A DNA stretch of 64,000 bases from Streptomyces sp. S.PNR 29 (lineage in GTDB: Bacteria; Actinomycetota; Actinomycetes; Streptomycetales; Streptomycetaceae). The position numbers and the translations under genes are program-made. This document shows positions 8,674-17,491 of the stretch, piece by piece. Below the pieces are notes generated by a model. The model saw nothing but the letters and a program-made list of their open reading frames with translations, searched no databases and had not been told where the DNA came from. The stretch covers positions 186,001-250,000 of the forward strand of contig NZ_JANUQM010000007.1 in assembly GCF_030386795.1 (NCBI RefSeq). The letters are read 5' to 3'. The first letter of the stretch is position 1. Each line of letters opens with the position of its first letter.

Positions 8674-10173
8674 TCACGCCACCTCGCCCGCCGTGGCCTC
8701 CTCACCCCGTGCCAGACGGCTGTGGGTGCGGCCGTACAGGAAGTACACGAAGAAACCGGCCACCATCCAGATGCCGAACCGGATCCAGGTCTCGGCGGGC
8801 AGATTCAGCATCAGCCACAGCGAGGCCAGCACCGACAGGATCGGGATGACCGGCACCCACGGGGTGCGGAAGGCCCGGTGCAGGTCGGGGCGGGTGCGGC
8901 GGAGGACCATCACGCTGATCGCCACGACGATGAAGGCGAACAGCGTGCCGATGTTCACCAGCGCGGCGAGTTCGTTCAGGGGCGTGAAGCCGGCGAGGAC
9001 CGCGATGACCACGCCCAGCAGGATGGTGGGCCGGTGCGGGGTCCTGAAGCGGGGGTGGACGTGGGAGAAGAAGCGGGGCAGCAGCCCGTCGCGGCTCATC
9101 GCGAAGAACACCCGGGTCTGGCCGAGCAGCAGGATCATGCAGACCGTGGTCAGGCCGACCGCGGCGCCGAAGCTGATGAAGCCCGCGAACCAGGGGTGCC
9201 CGGTGGCCTTGAACGCGTCGGCGAGCGGGGCGTCCACGGACAGCCGGCTGTAGTGCTGCATGCCGGTCACGACGAGCGACACGGCGACGTAGAGCGCGGT
9301 GCAGATGAACAGCGAGCCGAGGATGCCGCGCGGCATGTCCCGCTGCGGGTTCCTGGTCTCCTCGGCGGCCGTGGCGACGATGTCGAAGCCGATGAAGGCG
9401 AAGAAGACCACGGAGGCGGCGGTGAAGATGCCCATCACACCGAAGTTCGAGGGCGCCCAGCCGAACATGATCTGGATGAGCGGGGCGCTCAGGGAGCTGC
9501 CCGCCTCCACCTCCTGGGTCTTCGGGATGAACGGGTCGTAGTTGTCGCCGTCGACCAGGAAGGCACCGGCGATGATCACCACCAGGACGACGGTCACCTT
9601 GACGGCGACGACGAGCTGGGTGAACCGGGCGGACAGCTTCATGCCGATGACGAGGATGCAGGTGAGCGCCAGCACCAGGACGGCGGCGAGGATGTCGAAG
9701 CCGAAGCCGGAGGCGCCCTCCCTGCTGCCCAGGGCCGCGGGCATCTCCCAGCCCGCGTTCGACATCAGCGACTGGATGTAGCCGGACCAGCCGACGGCGA
9801 CCACCGCCGTACCCAGCGCGAACTCCAGGACCAGGTCCCAGCCGATGATCCAGGCGGGCAGTTCACCGAGGGAGGCGTACGAGAAGGTGTACGCGGAGCC
9901 GGCCACCGGAACCGTGGAGGCGAACTCGGCGTAGCAGAGCGCGGCGAGCGCGCAGGCGACACCGGACGCGACGAAGGCCAGGGCGACCGCGGGTCCGGCG
10001 TTGTTCTTGGCGACGGTGCCGGTCAGGACGAAGATGCCGGTGCCGATGATGACACCGACGCCGAAGACGGTCAGATCCAGCGCGGACAAGGACTTTCTGA
10101 GCGCGTGCTCTGGCTCCTCGGTGTCCCGGATGGACTGCTCGACCTTCTTCGTCCGGAAGAGGGTGCTGCTCAC
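8674..10173 (-). CDS. APC-family amino acid permease
   Basis: Integral membrane transporter of 499 residues with about 12 hydrophobic segments and the APC-family first helix motif VIIGTGIFVLTG (near residue 45). The CAT-like features YAEFAS, SAYTFSYASLGE and FIGFD-IVATAAEE suggest uptake of cationic or other amino acids by proton symport. The true start is GTG 10173, with GGGAGG 5 bp before it; the longer frame upstream has no ribosome site and crosses the dxs terminator. It ends with a short cytoplasmic tail. Confidence 0.88.
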   Translation of the reverse strand: MSSTLFRTKKVEQSIRDTEEPEHALRKSLSALDLTVFGVGVIIGTGIFVLTGTVAKNNAGPAVALAFVASGVACALAALCYAEFASTVPVAGSAYTFSYASLGELPAWIIGWDLVLEFALGTAVVAVGWSGYIQSLMSNAGWEMPAALGSREGASGFGFDILAAVLVLALTCILVIGMKLSARFTQLVVAVKVTVVLVVIIAGAFLVDGDNYDPFIPKTQEVEAGSSLSAPLIQIMFGWAPSNFGVMGIFTAASVVFFAFIGFDIVATAAEETRNPQRDMPRGILGSLFICTALYVAVSLVVTGMQHYSRLSVDAPLADAFKATGHPWFAGFISFGAAVGLTTVCMILLLGQTRVFFAMSRDGLLPRFFSHVHPRFRTPHRPTILLGVVIAVLAGFTPLNELAALVNIGTLFAFIVVAISVMVLRRTRPDLHRAFRTPWVPVIPILSVLASLWLMLNLPAETWIRFGIWMVAGFFVYFLYGRTHSRLARGEEATAGEVA

Positions 10174-10256
10174 GACTACCTCCCACGCTTGGCGTCCTCG
10201 GCATGATCGAGAGGGGGCGTAGACCGTATGCCCCGGCACCGATGGATTCACGCCAA

Positions 10257-10298
10257 TGGGCCGGTGCGACCACTCCAGGCAGTGGTCGCACCGGCCCA
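10257..10298 (-). terminator. Terminator after dxs
   Basis: Perfect 18-bp stem (TGGGCCGGTGCGACCACT at 10257-10274, complement at 10281-10298) with a 6-nt loop, 22 bp after the dxs stop. There is no T tract, as is common in Streptomyces. It separates dxs from the permease gene. Confidence 0.85.
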
Positions 10299-10320
10299 TC
10301 CGGACGTCAGGCGTCCTTCG

Positions 10321-12249
10321 TCAGTCGCGCGCGGGCTCCACCGCGTCGACCTCGGCCGACGTACGTTCGTACCGGCCGTCCAGCTTGGAGACCAGCCCGG
10401 TGACCTGGCGGGCGATGTCCGGGGCGGTGAGGCCGATCTCGGCCATGACCTCGGCGCGGGAGGCGTGGTCCAGGAAGCGCGGCGGGATGCCGAAGTCGCG
10501 CAGCGGCACATCGACACCCGCGTCCCGCAGGGCCTGCGCGATCGCCGAGCCGACACCGCCGACGCGCGAGTTGTCCTCGACGGTGACGACCACGCGGTGC
10601 CGCTCGGCGAGCGGGGCCATGGCCTCGTCGACGGGCTTGACCCAGCGCGGGTCGACGACGGTGGTGGAGATGCCCTGCTTGTCGAGCAGGTCGGCGACCT
10701 CCAGACACATGGGAGCCAGGGCGCCGACCGAGACGAGCAGCACGTCGGGCTTGTCCGTCCCCGGCTCGCGCAGCACGTCCATGCCCCCGACCCGGCCGAC
10801 GGCCGGTACGGCGGGCCCGACGGCGCCCTTGGAGAAGCGGACCACGGTCGGCGCGTCCTTGACCTCGACGGCCTCGCGCAGCTGCGCGCGCACCTGGTCG
10901 GCGTCGCGCGGGGCGGCCAGCCGCAGGCCCGGTACGACCTGGAGGATCGACATGTCCCACATGCCGTTGTGCGAGGCGCCGTCGGTGCCGGTGATGCCGG
11001 CCCGGTCCAGGACGAAGGTCACACCGCACTTGTGCAGGGCGACGTCCATCAGGACCTGGTCGAAGGCCCGGTTGAGGAAGGTGGCGTACACCGCGAACAC
11101 CGGGTGCACTCCGCCGGTGGCGAGGCCCGCCGCGGAGACGGCGCCGTGCTGCTCGGCGATGCCGACGTCGTACACCCGCTCCGGGAACCGCTTGGCGAAC
11201 TTCTCCAGGCCGACCGGCTGGAGCATCGCGGCCGTGATGGCGACGATGTCCTCGCGCTCCTCGCCGAGCTTGACCATCTCCTCGCCGAAGACGGACGTCC
11301 AGTCGGCGCCGGAGGACGCGATCGGCAGGCCGGTGTCGGGGTGGATCTTGCCGACGGCGTGGAAGCGGTCGGCCTCGTCCTGGAGCGCCGGCTGGTAGCC
11401 GCGGCCCTTCTCCGTGAGGCAGTGCACGATGACGGGGCCGCCGAACCGCTTGGCGCGCACCAGGGCCGACTCCAGGGCCTCGATGTCGTGCCCGTCGATG
11501 GGACCGACGTACTTGAGCCCCAGGTCCTCGAACATGCCCTGCGGGGCGATGAAGTCCTTCAGGCCCTTCTTGGCGCCGTGCAGGGTGCCGTAGAGCGGCC
11601 TGCCGACGACGGGGGTCCGCTCCAGCACCTCCTTCGTCCGTGCCAGGAAACGCTCGTAGCCGTCCGTCGTACGCAGCGTCGCCAGGTGGTTGGCGAGCCC
11701 GCCGATGGTGGGGGCGTACGAACGCTCGTTGTCGTTGACGACGATGACGAGGGGCCGGTCCTTGGCGTCGGCGATGTTGTTCAGCGCCTCCCAGGCCATA
11801 CCGCCCGTCAGAGCACCGTCACCGATCACGGCGACGACGTGACTGTCGCGTTCGAGCAGCTGGTTGGCCTTCGCGATGCCGTCGGCCCAGCCGAGGACGG
11901 TGGAGGCGTGCGAGTTCTCGATGATGTCGTGCTCGGACTCCGCCTGCGAGGGGTAGCCGGACAGACCGCCCTTCATCTTCAGCCGGGAGAAGTCCTGGCG
12001 TCCGGTCAGCAGCTTGTGCACGTAGGACTGGTGGCCGGTGTCCCAGAGCACCTTGTCCTTGGGCGAGTCGAACACCCGGTGCAGGGCGATGGTGAGCTCC
12101 ACCACACCGAGGTTGGGGCCGAGGTGGCCGCCGGTCTTGGAGACGGCGTCGACGAGGAAGGTCCGGATCTCCTCTGCCAGCTGGTCCAGCTCCTCCAGGC
12201 TGAGCCGGTCCAGATCGCGCGGTCCCCTGATGCGGGTCAGCAGCGGCAC
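10321..12249 (-). CDS. dxs: 1-deoxy-D-xylulose-5-phosphate synthase
   Basis: Thiamine-diphosphate enzyme of 642 residues that condenses pyruvate and glyceraldehyde 3-phosphate, the first step of the MEP isoprenoid pathway. Visible hallmarks are GGHLGPNLGVVELT, VLWDTGHQSYVHK, the ThDP motif GDGALTGGMAWEALNN, the transketolase pyrimidine-binding region YDVGIAEQHGA, and GTDGASHNGMWD. The start is GTG 12249 after AAGGAGG. It is monocistronic, with hairpins on both sides. S. coelicolor has more than one dxs copy; this one lies beside the xylose genes, as in that species (from memory). Confidence 0.95.
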   Translation of the reverse strand: MPLLTRIRGPRDLDRLSLEELDQLAEEIRTFLVDAVSKTGGHLGPNLGVVELTIALHRVFDSPKDKVLWDTGHQSYVHKLLTGRQDFSRLKMKGGLSGYPSQAESEHDIIENSHASTVLGWADGIAKANQLLERDSHVVAVIGDGALTGGMAWEALNNIADAKDRPLVIVVNDNERSYAPTIGGLANHLATLRTTDGYERFLARTKEVLERTPVVGRPLYGTLHGAKKGLKDFIAPQGMFEDLGLKYVGPIDGHDIEALESALVRAKRFGGPVIVHCLTEKGRGYQPALQDEADRFHAVGKIHPDTGLPIASSGADWTSVFGEEMVKLGEEREDIVAITAAMLQPVGLEKFAKRFPERVYDVGIAEQHGAVSAAGLATGGVHPVFAVYATFLNRAFDQVLMDVALHKCGVTFVLDRAGITGTDGASHNGMWDMSILQVVPGLRLAAPRDADQVRAQLREAVEVKDAPTVVRFSKGAVGPAVPAVGRVGGMDVLREPGTDKPDVLLVSVGALAPMCLEVADLLDKQGISTTVVDPRWVKPVDEAMAPLAERHRVVVTVEDNSRVGGVGSAIAQALRDAGVDVPLRDFGIPPRFLDHASRAEVMAEIGLTAPDIARQVTGLVSKLDGRYERTSAEVDAVEPARD

Positions 12250-12390
12250 CCGTGCCTCCTTGCAGTAGAGCTGTTCGAGCAGTTGCCGGGCGTGTCGAGT
12301 CTAATGTTCCGCCTCCGTGGACGGCGTCCGGGCGGTGCGTCATACGTCACGCGTTCGGCTGTACCCAGTAACGCCCTTGGCTACGACACG

Positions 12391-12426
12391 ACTGTGCCCG
12401 GCACCTTCACAGGTGCCGGGCACAGT
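12391..12426 (-). terminator. Terminator after xylFGH
   Basis: Perfect 16-bp stem (ACTGTGCCCGGCACCT at 12391-12406, complement at 12411-12426) with loop TCAC, about 110 bp after the xylH stop and before the dxs promoter. Confidence 0.8.
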
Positions 12427-12435
12427 GACGCCGGT

Positions 12436-12526
12436 AAGGGGCGCGGGGCTGTACGCGATGTGCGGCTCCGCCGCGTGGGCGCGACCAGCCACGAACAACC
12501 CGCAGCCGCCCACCCGGCGCAGCCCC
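12436..12526. repeat. Streptomyces intergenic GGGGCGCGGGGCTG-type repeat
   Basis: The block begins AGGGGCGCGGGGCTG, contains TGCGGCTCCGCCGCGTGGGC and GCGACCAGCC, and ends CGCAGCCCCT, so its ends are inverted. From memory, this string family occurs many times between genes in Streptomyces genomes. Here it sits between the xylH stop and the terminator hairpin. Its function is unknown; transcript-end protection or nucleoid binding are options. Confidence 0.45.
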
Positions 12527-12533
12527 TACGGCG

Positions 12534-13835
12534 CTAAGCGCGCCCTGCGCTCTTCTGCGTCTTGCGGGTCACCGCGTCGATGACGACGGTGGCCAGCAAC
12601 ACACCACCCGTGATCATGTACTGAACCGGCGACGCGATGCCCTCAAGAGCGAGCCCGTACTGGATCGACACGATCACCAGCACACCGAGCAGCGCGTTCC
12701 AGGTACGCCCCCGCCCACCGAACAGCGAGGTACCACCGATCACCGCGGCAGCGATGGCGTTCATCAGCAGGTCACCGCCACCGGCACCCTGGTTCGCCGA
12801 GGCGATCTTCGACGCGATGAACAGACCGCCCACCGCGGCGAACGTACCGGAGATCGCGAACACCGAGATCCGCACCAGTTCCACGTTGATACCGGCCCGG
12901 CGGGACGCCTCCACGCTGCCGCCGAGCGCGAACACCTTGCGGCCGTAGGCGGTACGGCGCAGCACGAAGTCCGTGACGAGCAGCACGCCGATGAAGATGA
13001 CGACGGCCAGCGGCAGGCCCTTGTACTGGTTGAAGACGATGGCGACGGCGAAGGCCAGGACGGCCAACAGCGCGGTGCGCAGGATGGTTTCGCTCAGCGG
13101 CCTGGACGGCACACCGGCGGCCTCGCGGCGGCGGTTGCCCAGGAAGGAGCTGAGGAAGTATCCGGCGGTGACCACGATCGCCAGGCCGTACGCGGCGGCC
13201 ACGTCCGTGAAGTAGTAGCTGGTGAGCTGGGCCACGACCCCGTCCGGGTCGAGGTTGATCGTGCCGTTGTCGCCGAGGATCTGGAGCATGAAGCCGTTCC
13301 AGAACAGCAGACCGGCCAGCGTGACGGCGAACGCGGGCACACCGATCTTCGCGAAGAAGAAGCCGTGGACCGCGCCGGCGACCGTGCCGGTGAGGATGGC
13401 CAGCACGAAGGCGAGCCACTCGTTCATGCCGTTGGTGACGTTGAACACGGCGAAGGTGGCGCCGGCGACACCGCTGACCGAGCCGACCGACAGGTCGATC
13501 TCGCCGAGCAGCAGCACGAAGACGATGCCGACGGCGATCATGCCCGTGCCGACCATGGCGACGGACATGTCGGAGAGGTTGCCGGCGGTGAGGAAGTTGG
13601 AGTTCAGGCTCTGGAAGATGATCCAGATGATCGCCAGGCCCAGGACGACCGGAATGGAGCCAAGGTCACCGGACTTCAGCTTGCGCTTGAACTCGGTGAC
13701 GTAGCCGGCGAGGCCCTGTTCGCGCACCAGCAGCCGGGGGTCGACGACCGTGACCGCTGCGGCGGCCGCCTCGGGGTTCGCCACGGCGTGGTCCTCGGGG
13801 GTCCCCGAAGTCGCGGTGGTCTTGTCGATGCTCAC
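12534..13835 (-). CDS. xylH: Xylose ABC transporter permease XylH
   Basis: Permease of 433 residues, RbsC/XylH type, with ten or more hydrophobic segments and the conserved VFVLLLGEIDLSVGSVSG and GGTSLFGGRGRTWNALLG motifs of CUT2 sugar transporters. A 50-residue hydrophilic N-terminus precedes the first helix. The start is GTG 13835, which overlaps the xylG stop (GTGA, 13832-13835); the much longer upstream frame is not coding. It forms the membrane channel of the xylose importer with XylG and XylF. Confidence 0.92.
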   Translation of the reverse strand: MSIDKTTATSGTPEDHAVANPEAAAAAVTVVDPRLLVREQGLAGYVTEFKRKLKSGDLGSIPVVLGLAIIWIIFQSLNSNFLTAGNLSDMSVAMVGTGMIAVGIVFVLLLGEIDLSVGSVSGVAGATFAVFNVTNGMNEWLAFVLAILTGTVAGAVHGFFFAKIGVPAFAVTLAGLLFWNGFMLQILGDNGTINLDPDGVVAQLTSYYFTDVAAAYGLAIVVTAGYFLSSFLGNRRREAAGVPSRPLSETILRTALLAVLAFAVAIVFNQYKGLPLAVVIFIGVLLVTDFVLRRTAYGRKVFALGGSVEASRRAGINVELVRISVFAISGTFAAVGGLFIASKIASANQGAGGGDLLMNAIAAAVIGGTSLFGGRGRTWNALLGVLVIVSIQYGLALEGIASPVQYMITGGVLLATVVIDAVTRKTQKSAGRA

Positions 13836-14614
13836 TTCTTGATCTCCCCATTGGTGCGCGCCGCACGACGGGTCACGGCGTTGTCCGTGGCGCCCGTGAT
13901 GGCGGAGATGATCTCTTCCTGCGAGGTCGACTTGACCTCGAAGACGCCGTTGTTGCGGCCGAGGCGCAGCACGGCGACCTTGTCGGCCACCGCCTTCACA
14001 TCGGCCATGTTGTGGCTGATGAGGATCACGGCGTGACCGCGCTCGCGCAGCCGCTCCACGAGGTCGAGGACCTGGGCGGTCTGCTCGACGCCGAGGGCGG
14101 CGGTGGGCTCGTCGAGGATGACCAGCTTGGGCTCGCCGAGCATGGAACGGGCGATCGCCACGACCTGGCGCTGACCGCCGGAGAGCGAGGCGATCGGGAT
14201 ACGGACGCTGGGGATGCGGATCGACAGCGTGTCCAGCAACTCGCGGGAACGACGCTCCATCTCCACCTCGTCCAGGACCCCGCGTTTGCGGATCTCCCGG
14301 CCCAGGTAGAGGTTGCCGACGACGTCGATGTTGTCGCACAGCGCGAGGTCCTGGTAGACCGTCGCGATGCCCAGGTTCTGGGCGTCGTGCGGCTTGTTGA
14401 TCGTGACGGATCTGCCTTCCCACTCGATGGCGCCCTCATCGATGGGGTGCACGCCGGCGATCGTCTTGACCAGCGTGGACTTTCCGGCGCCGTTGTCGCC
14501 CACCAGGGCGACCACTTCACCGGCGTGGACCTCAAGCTCTACGTCGGTGAGCGCCTGAACGGCACCGAACCGCTTGGAGACCCCGCGCAACGCCAGCACG
14601 GGCGTAGCGGACAC
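13832..14614 (-). CDS. xylG: Xylose ABC transporter ATPase XylG
   Basis: ATPase of 260 residues with one nucleotide-binding domain: Walker A GDNGAGKST, signature LSGGQRQVVAI, Walker B LVILDEPTAAL, H-loop LISHNMAD. Most E. coli-type XylG proteins carry two fused domains, while actinobacterial ones carry one, so this is probably a homodimer. The start is GTG 14614: AAGGAG lies 9 bp before it and directly abuts the alternative ATG (14623), which is therefore unlikely. Two hairpins separate it from xylF. Confidence 0.92.
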   Translation of the reverse strand: MSATPVLALRGVSKRFGAVQALTDVELEVHAGEVVALVGDNGAGKSTLVKTIAGVHPIDEGAIEWEGRSVTINKPHDAQNLGIATVYQDLALCDNIDVVGNLYLGREIRKRGVLDEVEMERRSRELLDTLSIRIPSVRIPIASLSGGQRQVVAIARSMLGEPKLVILDEPTAALGVEQTAQVLDLVERLRERGHAVILISHNMADVKAVADKVAVLRLGRNNGVFEVKSTSQEEIISAITGATDNAVTRRAARTNGEIKK

Positions 14615-14708
14615 GTGAACCATCTCCTTCGCCGCCTGACCCGGCGGAAGGTAGTGCAGAAAGTTGGGGGGACCCGCAGGAGACAACCGCGTGGATACCA
14701 CCGCGGAG

Positions 14709-14738
14709 AACTGCGGGGAACTACGGGGAACTGCGGGG
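14709..14738. repeat. Three tandem 10-bp repeats AACTGCGGGG
   Basis: AACTGCGGGG, AACTACGGGG, AACTGCGGGG in direct tandem between xylF and xylG, just before the first hairpin. One helical turn per unit. Possibly part of the mRNA leader that sets xylG expression, or simple slippage. Confidence 0.6.
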
Positions 14739-14743
14739 ATTTC

Positions 14744-14795
14744 CCTCCGGCGCCCCGCTTGGCTTGCGGGGCTGGTGTGTGCGGGGCGCCGGAGG
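14744..14795 (-). terminator. Stem-loop between xylF and xylG (attenuator or stabiliser)
   Basis: A 15-bp perfect stem (CCTCCGGCGCCCCGC at 14744-14758, complement at 14781-14795) with a 22-nt loop. Placed after the binding-protein gene inside an operon, it is more likely a partial terminator or 3' RNA stabiliser than a full stop. Confidence 0.7.
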
Positions 14796-14814
14796 AGCTT
14801 CGCGCAGTCGGTCC

Positions 14815-14851
14815 CGTACGGGAATCCGCTCAAGGCGTGGATTCCCGTACG
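14815..14851 (-). terminator. Second stem-loop just after xylF
   Basis: A 13-bp perfect stem (CGTACGGGAATCC at 14815-14827, complement at 14839-14851), 11-nt loop, 22 bp after the xylF stop. Together with the neighbouring hairpin it should let xylF mRNA accumulate above xylGH. Confidence 0.7.
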
Positions 14852-14872
14852 TGTGAAGGGACTTCGGGCTGC

Positions 14873-15985
14873 TTACTGGAGACCGATCTTCCCGCAGGCC
14901 GACTTGTACTTGGCCGTGCAGATCTCGTTCACCGTGTAGATGCCGTCCTTGATGACGGTGTCCTTGATGTTGTCCTTGGTCAGCGAGACGACCGGGACGA
15001 GGACCGAGGGGACGCCCTTGGTGGTCGGGCTGTCGACCTTGTCCTTGGCGATGGAGTCGAGGGACTTGCCCTGGGCGAGGGCGACGGCCATCTCGGCGGC
15101 GACGTCGGCCTCCTGCGGGTACGGCTTGTAGACGCTCATGTACTGCTCGCCCGCGACGATGCGCTGCACGCCCGCGAGCTCCGCGTCCTGGCCGGTGACC
15201 GGGATGTCGGAGATGCCGGCCGCCTTCAGGGCGGTGATGATGCCGCCCGCCATGCCGTCGTTGGCGGAGTAGACGCCGACGATCTTGTCCTTGCCGAGGG
15301 CGGAGATGGCGCCCTCCATGTTGGAGTTGGCGTTCTCCGGCTTCCACTCCTTGGTGTCGTACTCGCGGCCGACCTTCACCTTGCCGTCGAGGACGGAGTG
15401 CGCGCCCTTCTTGAACTGGGCGGCGTTCGGGTCGGTGGAGGACCCGTTCATCATGACGATGTCGCCGTCCTTGGCCTTGGAGCCCAGGGCCTTCAGGAGG
15501 GCCTCGCCCTGCACCTTGCCGACCGTCTCATTGTCGAACGAGGTGTAGGCGTCGATCGGGCCCTCGGCCAGGCGGTCGTAGGCGACGACCGGGATGCCGG
15601 AGTCCTTGGCCTTCTTCACGGAACCGGCGATGGCCTTGGAGTCCACCGCGTCCACGATCAGCACGTCGACCTTGTTGGTCACCATCGTGTCGACCTGCTG
15701 GTTCTGCAGGCTGGCGTCCTGCTTGGCGTTGGCGTAGACGACCTCGCCCTTGCCGTTCGTCAGCTCCTTGACCTTCTTCTGGATCAAGGGGTAGTCGAAC
15801 TTCTCGTAGCGCGCGGTCTGGTTCTCCGGCAGGAGCAGTCCGACCTTGATGGCGTCGCCCTTGGCGGGGGACTTGGACTCCTCGCTCTTGTCGCCGGCCT
15901 CCTTCGCGCTGCCGCAAGCGGCCAGCGAGACGGCCATCGCGCCGGCGGCAATGGCAACGGCGGCACGACGCATACGCGTGTTCAC
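14873..15985 (-). CDS. xylF: Xylose-binding lipoprotein XylF
   Basis: Periplasmic-binding-protein type lipoprotein of 370 residues: signal peptide with lipobox LAAC (C at about residue 22), then a type-1 sugar-binding fold (VGLLLPENQTARYEKFDYPL, LIVDAVDSKAIAGSV, GVYSANDGMAGGII). The start is GTG 15985, 9 bp after GGAGG. It captures xylose outside the membrane for XylGH. It is first in the operon, divided from xylG by two stem-loops, and a ROK-type operator lies 76 bp before the start codon. Confidence 0.92.
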   Translation of the reverse strand: MNTRMRRAAVAIAAGAMAVSLAACGSAKEAGDKSEESKSPAKGDAIKVGLLLPENQTARYEKFDYPLIQKKVKELTNGKGEVVYANAKQDASLQNQQVDTMVTNKVDVLIVDAVDSKAIAGSVKKAKDSGIPVVAYDRLAEGPIDAYTSFDNETVGKVQGEALLKALGSKAKDGDIVMMNGSSTDPNAAQFKKGAHSVLDGKVKVGREYDTKEWKPENANSNMEGAISALGKDKIVGVYSANDGMAGGIITALKAAGISDIPVTGQDAELAGVQRIVAGEQYMSVYKPYPQEADVAAEMAVALAQGKSLDSIAKDKVDSPTTKGVPSVLVPVVSLTKDNIKDTVIKDGIYTVNEICTAKYKSACGKIGLQ

Positions 15986-16060
15986 TTCTAGAAACCTCCC
16001 TGACGAGGCCGCGTCGTTGCGGCCGAGGTGGCTGGAAGTCAACTCGGCCATACGTGCGAC

Positions 16061-16073
16061 GTCAAGAAGTAAA
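16061..16073 (-). promoter_or_regulatory. Probable Rok7B7 operator before xylF
   Basis: On the minus strand TTTACTTCTTGAC matches at all 13 positions the Rok7B7 consensus TTKAMKHSTTSAV, as I recall it from published work on S. coelicolor. It lies 76-88 bp before the xylF start, in the expected promoter position. Confidence 0.55.
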
Positions 16074-16107
16074 TCCTTAACGGGTTGGCAACGGTGCCAT
16101 CCGTTCT

Positions 16108-17307
16108 CTAAGTGAAGGCAGGGGCGGCCGCCTGCAGGGTTCCGTCCAAAAGGGTTGAATCCCCCATCTCGCTGAGCGCGAGGGCGAGGGCGCCGAGCAC
16201 CTCCGCGCGACCGCCAAGTGCCCCGGGAAGCACGGACAGTTGACGTGCCGCGCTGGGGATCGCGTAGCGGCCGACGGACTCCCGGATCGGGCCGAGCACC
16301 AGCTCACCGGCCTCGGCCAGATCGCCGCCGAGGACGACCCGGCTCGGGTTCAGCAGGTTGCAGAGATTGGCGACTCCGCTGCCGATGTGACGACCGACGT
16401 CGGCGATCACCCGACGGCAGCCCGGGTCGCCGTCCCGCGCCAGCCGTACGACTCCTTCCATCGTCAGGTCGGTGCCGTGGCTGGACTGGAGGAGCGGGAG
16501 CACATAGCGCGCGGCCGTGAAGGTCTCCAGGCACCCCCGGTTTCCGCAGCGGCAGACGGGGCCGGCCTCGTCGAGTGTGATATGGCCGATTTCTCCCGCT
16601 GTGCCACCCGGGCCGCGGTAGATCTTGCCGTTGATCACCAGGCCCGCGCCCACACCGCTGGCGACCTTGATGTACGCCAGGTCCCGCACGCCCCGGCCGC
16701 TGCCCCAGACCAGTTCGCCGAGGGCGCCGAGGTTGGCGTCGTTGTCCACGTGCACCGGCACGCCGAGCCGCCCCCGCAGCTCCTCGGCGGGCCTGGTGCC
16801 GGTCCAGCCGGGCAGGATCGCGGTCGAGCCCAGCGTTCCGGACTCGACGTCGATCGGGCCGGGCACGCCGAGGCCCACGCCGGCGATCTTGGACCGGTCG
16901 ACGCCGGTCGCCTCGATCAGCCGGCTGACCAGCTGCTCCGCCCGGTCGAAGCCCTGCGTCGAGGAGGCGTCGACGTCGAGGGGCTCGGACTCCTCGGCCA
17001 GCACCTGGTGGGCGAGGTTCCCGATCGCGACGCGCAAATGCGTGTGCCCGAAGTCCACGCCGATGACGATGCCGGCGTCCCCGCTCAGGCTGACGCTGCG
17101 GGCCCGCCGGCCACCCGCCGAGGTGGGCGTGACCTCGACGGTTCCGCCCTCCTTGAGCTCCCGGACGATGTTGGAGACGGTCGCCGCGGACAGACCCGTG
17201 GTCCTCGCGATCTCCGCCTGGGTGAGCGACCCGGCCAGCCGCACGGCTCGGACGACCCGCTCCAGGTTTGCTCGGTGCAGTGACGACTGCGACCCCGGAG
17301 TCTCCAC
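16108..17307 (-). CDS. rok7B7: ROK-family regulator, Rok7B7-like
   Basis: Protein of 399 residues: an N-terminal winged helix (LTQAEIARTTGLSAATVSNIVRELKE, about 28-55) and a ROK sugar-kinase-like domain with VIGVDFGHTHLRVAIGN, the GEIGHITLDEAGPVCRCGNR zinc-site region and GCLETFTAARY. Members with the winged helix are repressors or activators. The S. coelicolor orthologue at this place (Rok7B7, SCO6008) controls xylose uptake, carbon repression and antibiotics; assignment here rests on position beside xylFGH plus domain order. The GTG start has AGGAGG 5-10 bp upstream. Confidence 0.88.
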   Translation of the reverse strand: METPGSQSSLHRANLERVVRAVRLAGSLTQAEIARTTGLSAATVSNIVRELKEGGTVEVTPTSAGGRRARSVSLSGDAGIVIGVDFGHTHLRVAIGNLAHQVLAEESEPLDVDASSTQGFDRAEQLVSRLIEATGVDRSKIAGVGLGVPGPIDVESGTLGSTAILPGWTGTRPAEELRGRLGVPVHVDNDANLGALGELVWGSGRGVRDLAYIKVASGVGAGLVINGKIYRGPGGTAGEIGHITLDEAGPVCRCGNRGCLETFTAARYVLPLLQSSHGTDLTMEGVVRLARDGDPGCRRVIADVGRHIGSGVANLCNLLNPSRVVLGGDLAEAGELVLGPIRESVGRYAIPSAARQLSVLPGALGGRAEVLGALALALSEMGDSTLLDGTLQAAAPAFT

Positions 17308-17353
17308 GACGACCTCCTGCGCACGGGGCCGCAGCGATGAGGCCCCGCTCTAT

Positions 17354-17368
17354 GTCCAACTAGTGAAC
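17354..17368. promoter_or_regulatory. Candidate autoregulatory palindrome before rok7B7
   Basis: GTCCAACTAGTGAAC is a nearly perfect 15-bp palindrome around ACTAG, 47 bp before the ROK gene start. It may be the site for ROK autoregulation, though it does not match the xylF-type box well. Confidence 0.3.
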
Positions 17369-17437
17369 TCTAAGCTGAGCCGTTCGGGTTGCCTCACGTC
17401 AAGAGGTTGAACTGCATCCGGGTCTGTGCATACGTGT

Positions 17438-17473
17438 GTACGCGCCGTTCCCGCGGCCGGGGACGGCGCGTAC
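17438..17473 (-). terminator. Terminator after ngcEFG-type operon
   Basis: GTACGCGCCGT (17438-17448) pairs perfectly with 17463-17473; the inner TCCC/GGGG extends the stem to 15 pairs including one wobble. It lies 19 bp after the last permease stop. Confidence 0.8.
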
Positions 17474-17491
17474 GCGAACCGCTGCGGAGGG

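Noticed and set aside
12534..14423. XylH frame extended to 629 codons
   Set aside because: The extra N-terminus is a wrong frame of xylG; GTG 13835 gives the coupled start.
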